A stretch of DNA of 64,000 nucleotides from Atrina japonica. Lineage: Eukaryota > Mollusca > Bivalvia > Pterioida > Pinnidae. A model generated the notes under the pieces. The model was not told the origin of the DNA. It searched no databases and saw only the letters and a program-made list of their open reading frames with translations. Position 1 is the first letter of the stretch. The number at the start of each line of letters is the position of its first letter. The stretch lies in the NCBI GenBank assembly GCA_030159075.1, contig BROG01000510.1, positions 142,501 through 206,500 on the forward strand. Reading direction: 5' to 3'. Of this stretch, positions 22,532 through 33,264 are shown in pieces. The position numbers and the translations under genes are program-made.

Positions 22532-25500
22532 TTTATAGTCTGTACAGTGAGTATCGGATAAAAGATATTTTGTATAATTGGTCGTATGTCGGAATATGGT
22601 TTGGTTTACTAAAACCCTGAGGAATGATTATTTAAAGTCAATGACTGAATAGGTTTTAGATGTATTTTGGTGATAACATCGGGGATTTTTTTTCTAGTAT
22701 AATGTTGAGTGTGAAACGTTTAACTACTATTGCTATTGTAATTATTATTATTGCAAGCGTGTCAATAATTATTGTGTAAAGTATGGCAGCCTGTGCCACT
22801 AAACATGTAACATTTGCGGCGGGTATGGCATGCTAACAGAGGACGCTGACTCCTGGTGTCACTGACACCGAGATTGTTTGTAATGTAATGTTTTGGATCC
22901 AATAAACCACTGTATCCCTTATGTTTTGGTTGATAAAAACTCGACAATCTGTGACACCTGGTCCCATTCCGTTTGGGATTCGCAATTATTTTCGATTATC
23001 TATCAGTACTTGTTCATTTTACTTTGTTCCCTTTGTATAGTTTTCAAGAAAAATTGAAGCGATTTCAATAACTGGATGATTATTGAAGAATAGTGGACTC
23101 GCGAAACACTAGCTAGTATTTATTTTATGATAATTTCTAGATTATTATATATATTTTACTTAATCTCACATGGAATAAAGTTAACCTACCTGCACACACA
23201 ATTAGTAATGTTTAAATCATTCATGATACAGTCACTTGTGTCAATCCGGATTATCCCACTTCTTAAAGCGACAAAAGTTGTGCCGCTCGCCATGATACAA
23301 AGTAATTCGACTGCCGCATATAATTGTATCTAAAAAGCAAGAGACAGTTATATCAGATCATACGATAAATCTCATCTTACAGTTAGTCCAAATTTATTGT
23401 TAGTTTGGCTGTGAATATAAAAATTATTTCGATTTTTTTTTCTATCTTTACTACTTGTAATTGATGTACAATAACAAATAAGAGCTATACACAGGTATAT
23501 GAAATCTTATATTCCTATATATTTTGTGAAAATAAGGTCCGGTCCAGTGCGGTAGGCATATATAAAGAGTAAGATTGAATTAATTAATTGCAAATGCATA
23601 ATTGCCAAACTGGGTTTCTCAAGCAATTTACACAAACTATATAGGAATTTAAGAATTTTTGATAAGCGAGGGTCATCTAAGTGTTCCACCAACCCTTTAT
23701 CTATTTTGCTTGCCAAAATTCTAACACATATTAAACAAGGTCTTCAAAAGTACTGTATAACGGCCTACTCAAGAAGCGGAGTCAATCAGATGCGGATCCT
23801 AAATAACTCAAAGGAATTGTTGGAACATTTAAAATCTCCAAATTTCAAACATATTACAAGCATCAAGTCTTTTGATTTTTCGACCCTTTACACAACAATC
23901 CCTCATCAAAAACTCAAAAACAGATTAACATCTATTATACAAAACTCCTTTGTATACAAAAATGGAAATCGCAGATATAAATATTTGGCCATGAAGAACC
24001 TTATTTTGTCAAGGACACTCTAATTCCAATAACAAGTACACTAAATACGATATTATCAAGATTCTGGGGTATCTAGTAGACAACACCTTCGTGGTTTTTG
24101 CGGGAAAAATTTTCCAACAGATTGTCGGCGTTCCAATGGGTACCAATTGTGCACCTCTCTTGGCTGACATATTTTTGTATTCATATGTAGCGGAATTTAT
24201 AGTCTCTGCTCTCAAAAGGAAACAAACAGTTAGCATCTCGGTTCAATTTTAGTTACAGGTATATCGACGATGTTCTGTTCATAAATAATTCAGAATTTCA
24301 GAATTACCTCGGCCAGATGTATCCTGTTGAGCTAGAGATCAATGAGACGACAGAGAGCAACACATCTGCTTCTTACCTAGATTTACTACTGTCGACTGGA
24401 AAAGACGGTCAACTTCACACATCCCTCTATGACAAACGAGACGATTTCAATTTCCATATCACAAACTTCCCGTTTCTAAGTAGTAATATTCCATCTTCTC
24501 CTGCCTATGGCGTTTTCATTTTACAGGGCATACTCTTCTTATGAATGTTTTATTCTGAGAGCTAAACGACTAGCAAATAAACTACTTACACAAGGTTACG
24601 TTGTTGAACGCTTGGAGTCGTCGTCTAAGAAGTTTTATGGTCCATGCGGGAATCTTGTTAAAGATTATGAAGTCCCCCTCTCCGGGATATTAGATAATAT
24701 TCGGGATCACGGCCACAGACAGTGACTCCGTTTCACCAATCATGCTTTTCACCGAACTTGACCTCATCACCAAACTTGACCTTTTTACCGAATTTGACCC
24801 GCTCATTGAACTAGGTTTCCATGGAACATTTGCGACGGGTGTGGCATGCCTGCAGAAGACGCTGACTCCTTCCGGACACCTGGTCTTATCCCATTTGGGG
24901 TTCGTAATTGTTCTTCATGCTGAGACCATTTGCATATCTAATTCGTCGTGTTATAATGGTCTTGAGTTTTGATTATTGATTGGTACTTCTTAATTTTTAC
25001 TTTCAAAACGAATCTAACGCCGTTTAGCATTTCAACTACGGTCAACAAAAAATACAACAATAAAAGATCAATGTTACTGTAGCCACCCTTGTCTAACTTA
25101 TGTATGTCCCACGTATCATAAAAGTCATGTTGTAAACTTTGTATTAACTCCCATCCGCTAAATTCAAAATTTACATCATAAAACAATTATAATGAATAAA
25201 TGATAACACAGATAATCTATAGCCAAACTTGAATTTAATGTCATCTTTGTATAAAGGAAACCTGCCAATGTCTTTCAAGCATAACCTTTGTTAACTTTTT
25301 ATAAGGAATAAAACTCTTTATAAAGAGTCTATAACAGGTATTTTTGTCTGTTCCCTTGAAATCAATTGTTTTTATAGACTGTAATTCATCTCAAAATATT
25401 ACCAACTTACCATCCATAAATCCGATTGATTGGCACATTGTATCAAATGAAGCATTCCCGGTACACCAAACTGGAAAAAATAAAACATATCCTTTGTGTG

Positions 25501-27874
25501 TGCATATATAAGCAATATATTTTGCGATTATCTATAATAGCAATGTGGATACATGTATTAAGGCCTAGTCGCATATAGTCTTTGAGAACACGCAGAAGCA
25601 GAATGTGACATAGGCTAATCTATGAGCGGTTAAACACACACACCCACTCTTTTTTTGCCAGCAAATATGCATGTATCAGTTATTTATCATCTGTGAATAT
25701 TTATATTTTGTGATCGCATATATGTCACTAAGAGTTCATGGTTCCATTCGCATATATGTCACTAAGAGTTCATGGTTCCATTCGCATATATGTCACTAAG
25801 AGTTCATGGTTCCATTCGCATATATGTCACTAAGAGTTCATGGTTCCATTCCAATGCTGGTTCACATGAATCATACATAACTTTGGTGAGTAGCCTACGT
25901 CCAAACGAGTATACATTGCCAGAATAGACTACAATGCATACATCATTAATGGTCACTGTTCTATTATGAAAAGGATTCACTTGCTCCAAATACTGAAATA
26001 TATCTATTACTTATAAAGGGAGAATCATCTTAAACACTGCTATGGGACTTATTTATTGATTTTTAAAATACTATTATACTAATGTGAAAAAACTCAATAT
26101 ACAAAGGACATACTTAAGTATTCAGCTACTCTGTACTTACTGATACAGCGGAAAAACCTAAGATCATTCCACTGGAATCACCACTGAGGAAAATTGGTTC
26201 TTTCAGAAACAATGCAGAAAATACAGTCACCAATACCCCTGAAAAGAAACATTAAAAGCATTCAAATACTTGCTTTTGTTGTTTATTTTGTATTTATAAA
26301 GTATCTGAAATAATTTACCATTGGAGTGTCACTCATGACATTTTCCTTTGCCTCGAAACTTTACCTATTCCCCCTTTAGTAAATCATAAATATTTTGTGC
26401 CCGTTCTATAATTTTGTCCTTGTCATTTAAGATCCTATGTACAAGTACTTTTAATATATTTCCAGAGTGTCACTCAGTGATGGTTAATATACATTGTAAA
26501 AGGTACAGAAGCAAGAATAGAGCTCGGTTTACTCAACTTAATCCAGGATCTTTTCGACGGCAATATAGTACTATATTATATATGACACTGAAAATGATAT
26601 TGCGTTAAAATTATAAGAGTCATGGATAAAGGCAGTTCGTGCATGTAATGAAGTTAAGCAACGGCGAGCGCGATCAGCATCTGGACAGATGACTATCAAT
26701 GTTTCAAATACAAAGTTCGAAAGGAATGTATTGTCATTTGCTAACTTTTAAATTGTGCTCACTTTTCAATATAAAAGTTAGCAAATGACAGTTTGTATTT
26801 CGAACGAGATTAAAACCTGAAGGCACGTATGAAGGTGGGCGTCTAAGAGTCCTCAGTACATGTTCATAAGCTCGTAGCACAGGTCAAAATTTGCGGTACT
26901 CATCTACAGCTGGTGAATTATCTAAATAAGTGGTAAATAGTTGACATGACGTAAAATAAATGACAAAGTAACCTGTCCGTTGTCCGCGTAAATAACATCA
27001 ATCAATCGAAAACAGAATGTCATTCTAACCGAGTATCACAGTCAGTGAAGGACGTCTTCCCAAGTCAAGGTTTTCCTATCCACTCCGTTACTCACACAGG
27101 AATGAAGTGGCTCAGAAAATCCTGACTTGGAAAGATGTATGAGTGAGGGTTCAAGGGCGGATCTAGGATTTTTTGGAAGGGGTGAGAATTTTATCATTAC
27201 GAAATGCGACTCCACACACCCCTGAGGCGTCTGAGGCCTTGACAATCCCCCTTAAATCCGTCAATGGGTTTAAACAGAATCGCCACATGTTTCCATTGTG
27301 GGTTCGATCTAGTGACTGTCTTTGCGTACAATAGTTCTAATGAACATTAACTCCGGTATAAGTTAAAAAATTATTGAGCCGAGTTTTAATACTCTATCTT
27401 GAAAAGCATATGTCATTAAGGTAGCTACGAAACCGAACCACTATCACATATTTGACTTCATGTCGTAGTCTACACGAAATGATAGTTACAATAGTAGGAC
27501 GAACTTTCTGCCCCGATTTTATGCAATTTTTTAATGGTAAAATCAAGGCAGAAAGTTCGGCCTAGTTACAATAGCTACAGAAAAGTACCATTTCTCTTCA
27601 TGTTGATAAACAATCGACTGTTATAAGTGTTAAAACCTAAAGTTTGAATTGCAAGGCGAATTCCATTATCTTCAATATTAAATGAATAGACTATATGTAA
27701 TAGGCTAATGGTGGGACATTTAGTCTTAACAAACATTTCAGACCTTGTTAAATTTAAGTCAGATTGTTTACGTTTTGTCATTCACGCGATTACCCTCTAC
27801 TTACCGCCTATGATAAGAGAGATTCCAGTTAATGCTAAAATTATCCTGGTTTTGTTTCGCTTGCACACATCCAT
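20992..27874 (-). CDS. four-transmembrane protein, six exons, complete
   Basis: Six minus-strand exons join in phase with standard splice sites: 27,874-27,805, 26,238-26,141, 25,470-25,411, 23,329-23,190, 21,580-21,436 and 21,033-20,992, giving 184 residues. The first ATG after an in-frame stop starts MDVCKRNKTR. Hydrophobic segments lie at about 11-33, 48-67, 74-97 and 140-160. The loop between the third and fourth has Cys 110, 120, 122 and 131 and two N-glycosylation sites (Asn117 NIT, Asn126 NYT), so it should be extracellular. The tail has a Cys pair (167-168), a likely palmitoylation site, and ends acidic, DIPGVVEDDNE. Topology and size resemble MS4A/CD20-like tetraspan proteins; the CCG motif of tetraspanins and the claudin WGLWCC motif are absent. 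I do not recognise a named orthologue, and the MS4A link is by shape only. Confidence 0.8.
21780..22315 (+). pseudogene. Penelope-like reverse transcriptase fragment with tail
   Basis: Nucleotide match to the copy at 6,440-6,930: 'gcgacgatttcg', 'cccgcatatggagtttatat', 'cacaaatgatccgatat' and 'aactcactgacaaattattg' occur in order, followed by the tail with 'gggatcaggtg'-type sequence and 'tatactttggtatcagagat'. It is truncated at both ends and has frame breaks. Together with the opposite tail at 21,595-21,775 it forms inverted termini about 190 bp long. Confidence 0.65.
22464..22530. repeat. (GT)n microsatellite
   Basis: About 33 GT units. Confidence 0.95.
23330..25410. other. intron 3 of the four-transmembrane gene
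   Basis: Almost filled by a retroelement-related repeat at 23,400-23,665 and the Penelope-like relic at 23,690-24,930. The remaining 480 bp before exon 3 show nothing recognisable. Confidence 0.6.
23690..24930 (+). pseudogene. Penelope-like reverse transcriptase, longest copy
   Basis: Across at least three frames the plus strand preserves RT motif A (SFDFSTLYTTIPHQKLK near 23,870-23,915), motif B (VGVPMGTNCAPLLADIFLY near 24,125-24,180), the catalytic box YIDDVLF near 24,258, and then LYDKRDDFNFHITNFPFLSS and NIPSSPAYGVF. Frameshifts near 24,020, 24,240 and 24,520 disable it. The tail at 24,815-24,925 has the shared 'gcggaagacgctgactcc'-like and 'cacctggtcttatcccattt' segments. No GIY-YIG endonuclease is visible. 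RT is certain; Penelope-like is my best class. Confidence 0.78.
25471..26140. other. intron 2 of the four-transmembrane gene with 34-bp tandem repeat
   Basis: 670 bp. The only structure is the four-copy tandem repeat at 25,714-25,850; the rest is AT-rich and featureless. Confidence 0.7.
25714..25850. repeat. 34-bp tandem repeat, four perfect copies
   Basis: The unit begins tcgcatatatgtcactaaga and ends gttcatggttccat. Four copies are identical, so the expansion is recent. It lies in intron 2 of the four-transmembrane gene. Confidence 0.95.
26239..27804. other. intron 1 of the four-transmembrane gene
   Basis: Contains two foldbacks: 26,715-26,805 (arms gttcgaaaggaatgtattgt and its complement, including tgtcatttgctaactttta) and 27,501-27,558 (arms gaactttctgcc/ggcagaaagttc). 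A retroelement-like phrase is at about 27,120-27,260. No exon seen. Confidence 0.6.
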
Positions 27875-28915
27875 CGAAGCATTTTTTATTATAACTCCAG
27901 ACTCATTTCGCAACTCCCATTTCTCTCCGTTTTGTAGTTGAGTACCGTTCGTTTATAGCTGTTTAAAACCATAGGACAGGATAAGTAAATTCTAGTCGTA
28001 TAGGTAAACGCAATGACAGTCTGTGTTTTGTTGTGTCACAAAGAAATATATGAACTCTTAAATACTTAAATAAATGTTTTCTTGCATCTATTAATCAACA
28101 GACGTATATATGAAACGACGCACAGATGCTTGGAAAAAAAAAGAAATTAAATTTATTTGTTTAGCTTTATAGCATACAAAAATACGTAAACATTTCGATC
28201 AACCATGATCCGTTATTTTCATTGACCGGCGTTTTTTAAACATCGTGAGTTGTATAACAATGGACGAATATCTTTAGAAAACTTGAATATACCCGTTTCA
28301 AATTTCAACGGTAGTTATCGTTTAAATGTGTATTGAATATATTCGGAAAGTTTTAAATCTCCCCCTTATGAAGTCGGATATCGGAATTAAGTTATGTGTC
28401 ATTTTACCTGTTAATGCACTTTTAGTTAAATATAAAACGTCCCTTTGATGACGAGAGATTGATTTGTCTATATATAAAACGAAGTTGAGCATATTTTCGT
28501 TTTATTTTAATCTGTACTTTTCCAGATTTACAAAATATCAGTTTATGAAAACGTGTAAACATAAAAATACAGATGTGAAAATCGAAGTGGTGGATCGAGG
28601 ATTTTGCAGAGGTGTTCATTTTGCTGTTATACGTTACGGTCATACAATAAGAATTTTGCCTTGTATGCAAGGTGACAAAAATAAGGAAACTTTTTACTTT
28701 TCCCATTTTTATATGAATCACATTTTTCCAAATGAATATTACAAAGTATTTTTCTATTCAATACCAAGCAATACACTTTTCACTATTAAGTATTAATGTC
28801 AGTTTTGAAGTTTCTATGTTTGGCCGATTTTTAATCGTCATTGTTTAAATAAATACGGACAAGTTTTGCAGTACATGTATACAAAATTTTAATGTATCTA
28901 ACGCAGGTACTTGTG
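27875..28915. other. upstream region of the four-transmembrane gene
   Basis: Putative 5' UTR and promoter side of the minus-strand gene starting at 27,874. No clear TATA or initiator can be claimed. A 110-codon plus frame at 28,464-28,796 overlaps an equally long minus frame, has no recognisable domain and looks like chance. Confidence 0.4.
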
Positions 28916-28921
28916 TACAGG

Positions 28922-29870
28922 AGTAGTTATAGGAAGCTCAACGTCACGATTTTTAAATTTTGACCGCTAGGGGGCGCCACCAGTGGCGCTACTGATGGCG
29001 TCATCAGAGTCCTGGCTTCTGATTGGTCTATTGAAAAATCGTGACGTGGCGCCGCCTGACGTCATAACCGGAAGTGCGTCATACCGGAAGTGAGGTCATA
29101 CCGGAATACGTAACACCGCAAATGAGCTCTCAGAGGTCTAACTGAACCTATTCTCTTGTTTTTTAAGTCATGTGACTTTTTTTTCTTCTGATATATTGGC
29201 CATTTTAATGCATGGGAAATAATCTAGCTCTATCTAATAAAAAAATTAAACACTCACCCATGCTGGTAGTGGTTTTTTATGATGTTAACACCTCGAGCTT
29301 CGGATCTCAAATGAACTCTCAAAGAACTAACTGAAACTCTCTCTAGTCACATAACTTACTATATTAAACTTTAATCTATTGAAGTGAATACTTTAGTTAA
29401 TGAAATAAAACGTTTAATGTTGAGCGAACATACACTAATACAGTAGCGAGTAGCAAACTAACGATTGTCATTTTATTATACCGAGTCGTTCCATGTCGAA
29501 TGACAGTTTATTAAGTACACTATTCTTTGTACCGATGTGTTGAAAAAACATAAAGAGTACGCGTATTTATCTTTACAAGATCAAAATCTTACCGTGACTG
29601 GCATTACAAAATGGCGAGACCTACCATCCTGCAAGACAAGTACAGTCAGCTGACTTGGTGACGTCACACTAGGGTCATCAGCTGGCATGCCTAACCGATT
29701 TCGACTCTAAATCGTTTCGGACTTATGGTCTAAATGAAGTTCGCTCACTAAGTAGTGTTTAGTCACAACAATATTTTAAACTTGCCGCTACAGAATAACA
29801 CAAACACAAAACCTGCATACTTTTAGTTAAGGTTTCCTTTCTAATAAGATGGTGGCCCTTAAAAGGTCCG
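28922..29870. repeat. left terminal inverted repeat of the Polinton-like element
   Basis: The outermost 125 bp are themselves a foldback: gtcacgatttttaaattttg at 28,943 and ttgaaaaatcgtgac at 29,031 flank a GC-rich core with tggcgtcatcaga. Repeated cgtcata/tgacgtca motifs follow (CREB/ATF-like). An inner duplicate of the 'caaatga(g/a)ctctca' block occurs at 29,122 and 29,309, which accounts for the greater length of this arm. The arm ends in the histone-type stem-loop. Confidence 0.75.
29854..29869 (-). terminator. histone-type mRNA 3' stem-loop, left arm
   Basis: Read on the minus strand it is ggaccttttaagggcc: a 16-base element with a six-pair stem (one mismatch) and a TTTA loop. It is followed by ACCA and, 10 bases later, by the purine run agaaaggaaacc. 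This is the layout of replication-dependent histone 3' ends: stem-loop, ACCCA, then the histone downstream element bound by U7 snRNA. It is the terminal-repeat counterpart of the element at 34,587-34,602. No histone reading frame is upstream of it. Confidence 0.65.
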
Positions 29871-30036
29871 TTGATTGCTCCGAAAAGCTGAATAAGGGAG
29901 ACTCTAATATCTGTCGAGTAGACGTCGCCAACGACGAACTTCTCTTTCTTTCTCTACCATCAGTTGGAAAGAACATCAAACTGGTCAAACGATTAGACAT
30001 ACTCGTCATGGAGGCGAAGTCCAAGTAGGATCATTT

Positions 30037-30591
30037 ATGAGATTCATGGCTGTTTTTTGGAACGGATGTCCCTTGTGTTTTCCTAACTTGCAGCAAGAGA
30101 AACATCCGTTTAATTCTTCTTTAACGTACGAAGAAGTGTATCAAAAAACCTTAGAGAGAGATCAGTATTTGCGCCAACAATATCAAATAGAAACGTGGGA
30201 ACATGACTATCGTCAAAGGTACAAGACGGATACAGAGTTTCAGCATTTCATTGATAAAACGTATGAGGATTTCCCCGACCCGTTAGTTCCTAAAGATGCT
30301 TTATTTGGAGGTCGAACGAATGCTACTCGTTTGCTTTGTGAAAAAGGAGACATTCGTTACGTGGATGTATGTTTTTTGTACCCGTTTGTCTTGAGACATG
30401 GGACTTTTCCAATTGGACACCCAGACGTGATTACTCATGATTGCAAAAGTCTAGATCAATATTTTGGACTGGTACAATGTCGAGTTATTCCCCTCGTCTG
30501 CTGTTTCATCCCGTGTTACCTTATCGGTTTGCAGGAGGAAAACTACTTTTCCCTTTATGCCGTACATATGCTCAACAAGGAATCGAATTGA
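30037..30591 (+). pseudogene. protein-primed family B DNA polymerase, N-terminal/palm fragment
   Basis: An open frame of 184 codons whose second half reads DALFGGRTNATRL, then IRYVDVCFLYPFV and GTFPIGHPDV. A GGRTNA block followed by a D..(S)LYP motif A is typical of DNA_pol_B_2 polymerases of Polintons, adintoviruses and related plasmids. The role would be replication of the element primed by a terminal protein. The exonuclease part is missing or lies in the unrecognisable start, and the frame shifts near 30,470, after which the continuation is scattered over two other frames up to about 30,870. It is non-functional as it stands. Confidence 0.75.
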
Positions 30592-30916
30592 ACAGGAGTT
30601 GGGTATTAGTTATCGATGCTCTCATACGAATCAAGTGAGAAGTTTGTTAGGTACATGGACGACGTGTGAATTGAATAAAGCTATAGAGAAAATCTATGTC
30701 TATGTATCTTTGATGTATGACATTTCCCCGATCAGTCCAATACTTTATTTCGTAGCTATATTGATCAGTTTCTCCAGATTAAGTAACAAGCTAGTGGTTT
30801 TCCAGCTTCCTGTCAAACAGTCGAAGATCGTCGTCAGTACCTCAAAGACATTGAAACGACAGAACAAGTGATCATATGAGAAGAAGATGTAGAAAAGAAT
30901 CCTATCTTACGTACCA

Positions 30917-31555
30917 TTGCTTAACTGTTTCTTAACTGTTTGTGGGGTAAATTTGCTCAAGGGACTAATTTACCTCAGATACAGTATGTGGAGAGTTACG
31001 AAGCATTACAGCAGTTCCTTCAAGATGACACTCGTGATATATTTAGAAATGATTCCAAATGACGAAAGCCGCGATGAGCTAGACTTGATGCTGGTGACTT
31101 CGAAACCGAAGGATGACTTTGATGAACCAAATGGTTTTAGCAATGTAGTGCTAGCAGCCTTTGCGACGTCTTTAACACGGTTACATCTCTATGTCACCCT
31201 AGAACATTTGGGAGAACGTGTGTTATATTTTGATACAGAGAGTATCATTTATCAACACGATCCGCAGCAGTGGAATCCTGCTATAGTGAACAGTTTAGGA
31301 GGATGGACAGATGAATTAGATGGTGATTCTATCTTATCCTTTGTCTCGGGAGGTCCTAAAAATTATGCTTACAAGACTCGTCAGGACAAAACGGTATGTA
31401 AAGTCAGAGGAATCACTTTAGAAAGTCGTACCACTTCTACTGTCAAGGTAGATACATTAAAACAGTTGTTACGTGGTCAACAAAAGAAAGTGCTTGTACC
31501 GTACCCTCATAAGATCATGCGGACGAAACAACATAAAGTCAAACACAGGCGATAA
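30917..31555 (+). pseudogene. family B DNA polymerase, C-terminal fragment
   Basis: Frame of 212 codons carrying RVLYFDTESIIY, the place of the polymerase motif C (usually DTDS; here the second acidic residue is Glu), then DGDSILSFVSGGPKNYAYKT and CKVRGITL, the usual end block of these enzymes. The first part of the frame is shifted relative to the true coding sense: an adjacent frame at about 30,935-31,050 encodes NCLWGKFAQGTN, the motif B region. At least two frameshifts therefore separate it from the upstream fragment. Confidence 0.75.
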
Positions 31556-31819
31556 CTAAAGAAGTGCGCGTAGTGTATGAAAAGAGACATCGCATTGAAA
31601 ACTTTTGTACTTTACCTTATGGTTATTTAAAAGTGAGACTGAAAAGATGAGACTGTTTGAAAACTTGTTTCAAAAGTTGTTTGAAAAAGTTGTTTGAGAA
31701 AGTTTGTTTTTTTAGTATTAAAACTATTAAAGTTTACTTTGGTGTTGTTGTTGATATAAAACAGAAGGGGGTGAAGGGTAGGGATTCATTTATACAGTTT
31801 AATCTCAAGTATACGTATC

Positions 31820-32167
31820 ATGGCTACTCTCAATTCTAAAGATCATGGTAGTTTTTACATGACTTTACCTAGCGATGCTAGTTTAAAGATCTTTCCTGAT
31901 AATACCTTAACAGAATTCAAAACTCATTTACCTCAAGCTTTAAGTATGATGGATTGTGAGTGGAAAGTAGCTTTGAGTGAATTGATCTTTCCCAACTTAA
32001 TAGAATCGGTAGGATCGAATGATACTTACATGGATGTCCTGGTTCCCGTTCACGTTCCTTTGGAATCCATCGTTACACCTAAAGATCCCCGGGACCCCTC
32101 TACGTATCCCAAGAAAAAGGAAATGAAATATCGTCAACATGAACGTTTTACTATAGAATTAATTTAG
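31820..32167 (+). CDS. conserved protein of the Polinton-like element, possibly structural
   Basis: 115 codons starting MATLNSKDHGSFYMTLPSDA, with DNTLTEFKTHLPQAL and then CEWKVALSELIFP. The pattern 'F/Y..LPS..S...F.DNT...F...LP..L....W.VAL.E...P' is one I associate with proteins encoded next to family B polymerases in large invertebrate mobile elements; its function is not known to me. It starts 265 bp after the polymerase frame, in the same orientation. A second short frame at 32,389-32,559 may be its displaced end, which would make the gene broken. Confidence is moderate for the family and low for a role. Confidence 0.5.
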   Translation: MATLNSKDHGSFYMTLPSDASLKIFPDNTLTEFKTHLPQALSMMDCEWKVALSELIFPNLIESVGSNDTYMDVLVPVHVPLESIVTPKDPRDPSTYPKKKEMKYRQHERFTIELI

Positions 32168-32388
32168 AAATACATCTCCTTAGATGATCCCCAATTTGAC
32201 CGTGTCATCTCTAAAACAAATAAGTATCCATAGAGAGAAAATACAAAGAACAAAGAGAGGAAGGACAGATGGACGGAGGGAAAAGAAAGATGGGACGACC
32301 ACGAAAAATAGAACACGAAGAAATACTTCATCATGTTTTAATGTTTATACGAAAATAGTTATGTTATTGTCATCGGTCTCCCATGTAG

Positions 32389-32559
32389 GGTGACACTTTT
32401 CATTTACAATTAAGGGATAATAATGGTAACCGGGCAGGCATGATGTATCATGTGCATAAAGAACAACGACAGCTAGCATGGGATCCTTTTGGTCATAGTG
32501 TAGACGTACCGATGATACAATCTGTGTTTCAGGATAAAAAACGAAGAAAATATGAATAA
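32389..32559 (+). pseudogene. orphan frame, possible C-terminus of the upstream protein
   Basis: An ATG-less open frame of 56 codons with codon use like its neighbours; it contains FHLQLRDNNGNRAGMMYHVH and ends KKRRKYE. Upstream in the same frame there is a stop at 32,386, so it is cut off from any start. The gap from 32,168 to 32,388 has no sensible frame. It looks like coding sequence after a disruption. Confidence 0.4.
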
Positions 32560-32644
32560 CTTTTGCCTGATCTAAAAATAGACTTTATGAACCTTATAAA
32601 AAGGGGTGTGAATCAACATAATCGACAATTCACTCTCAGACACG

Positions 32645-32914
32645 ATGGAAAGAACATCAAGTATGGAAACTTTATTTTCATCGACTATGGATGCTAGTCA
32701 GACCGTCACGGATAGTGTTCCCATGATCCGAGACATGATGGATAGTGTACCACGAACCCATCGGGTAGAAGTGGATGGTGTGCCGAGAGCCAATCTGATA
32801 GAAGTGCAAAGGAGTCCACCTACAGCAAGGAGACAAGGTGTGACCACTTTTAAAATAAGACATGCTATCATTATCGTTTCATCAGGAATTAGGAATACCT
32901 TTAGCCTTACCTAA
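32645..32914 (+). CDS. hypothetical protein upstream of the BIR domain
   Basis: 89 codons, Met at 32,645. Contains a repeated 'D(S/G)VPR(T/A)' motif: MMDSVPRTHRVEVDGVPRAN. It overlaps the BIR frame from 32,862 and probably is its N-terminal part separated by a frameshift near 32,860. No domain recognised. Confidence 0.4.
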   Translation: MERTSSMETLFSSTMDASQTVTDSVPMIRDMMDSVPRTHRVEVDGVPRANLIEVQRSPPTARRQGVTTFKIRHAIIIVSSGIRNTFSLT

Positions 32915-33116
32915 TTTTTATACGTATGAATCCAGGTACCTGACGTTTAAAGATCATTGGCCAAAATATCTACCGGGGCCTAGACAGACAGAATTAGCCA
33001 GAGCAGGATTTGTGTATTTAAGGAACAGTGACCACGTTCAGTGTTTTTGTTGTGGCATCTGTTTAAAAGATTGGGAATGGTCTAAACATTGTACTTTCAG
33101 TAAACTGGTGATATAA
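32862..33116 (+). pseudogene. BIR domain protein (inhibitor-of-apoptosis type), truncated
   Basis: The frame encodes YESRYLTFKDHWPKYL, then LARAGFVYLRNSDHVQCFCC and GICLKDWEW, ending SKHCTFSKLVI. This matches a BIR fold: R..TF..WP, LA.AGF.Y....D.V.C..CG..L..W, with the first two zinc cysteines present (CFCCG). The rest of the zinc site (the usual H about 16 residues on and final C) is replaced by KHCTF followed by divergence and a stop, so the domain is incomplete. BIR proteins bind and restrain caspases; viruses and mobile elements of invertebrates carry them against cell death. Here it sits between element genes in the same orientation, suggesting cargo rather than a host exon. Confidence 0.7.
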
Positions 33117-33264
33117 AAAACAAAAAACCCTGTATGAAGCCTCCCTTCTTGTGGCAGACAACTGCATGACGTGAACGTTGACGAGTCTACATATAGAATA
33201 AGAAGAACGGGTATAATGTTAAGTGAAATTTAGGCATCGAACATCATTTGAATCAGTCATCAGC

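Larger units (their letters stand above)
21581..23189. other. intron 4 of the four-transmembrane gene
   Basis: Holds an inverted arrangement of Penelope-like parts: a minus-oriented tail at 21,595-21,775 followed at once by a plus-oriented RT piece and tail to 22,315. It also holds a (GT)n tract and another plus tail at 22,775-22,985. No exon seen. Confidence 0.6.

Noticed and set aside
25714..25850. CRISPR-like direct repeats
   Set aside because: The units are contiguous, with no spacers, in an intron of an animal gene.
28464..28796. 110-codon plus frame next to the Polinton-like element
   Set aside because: No domain, AT-driven composition, matched by an equally long antisense frame.
29827..30024. 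Possible histone remnant on the minus strand ending at the left stem-loop
   Set aside because: None of the three frames resembles the C-terminus of H1, H2A, H2B, H3 or H4.
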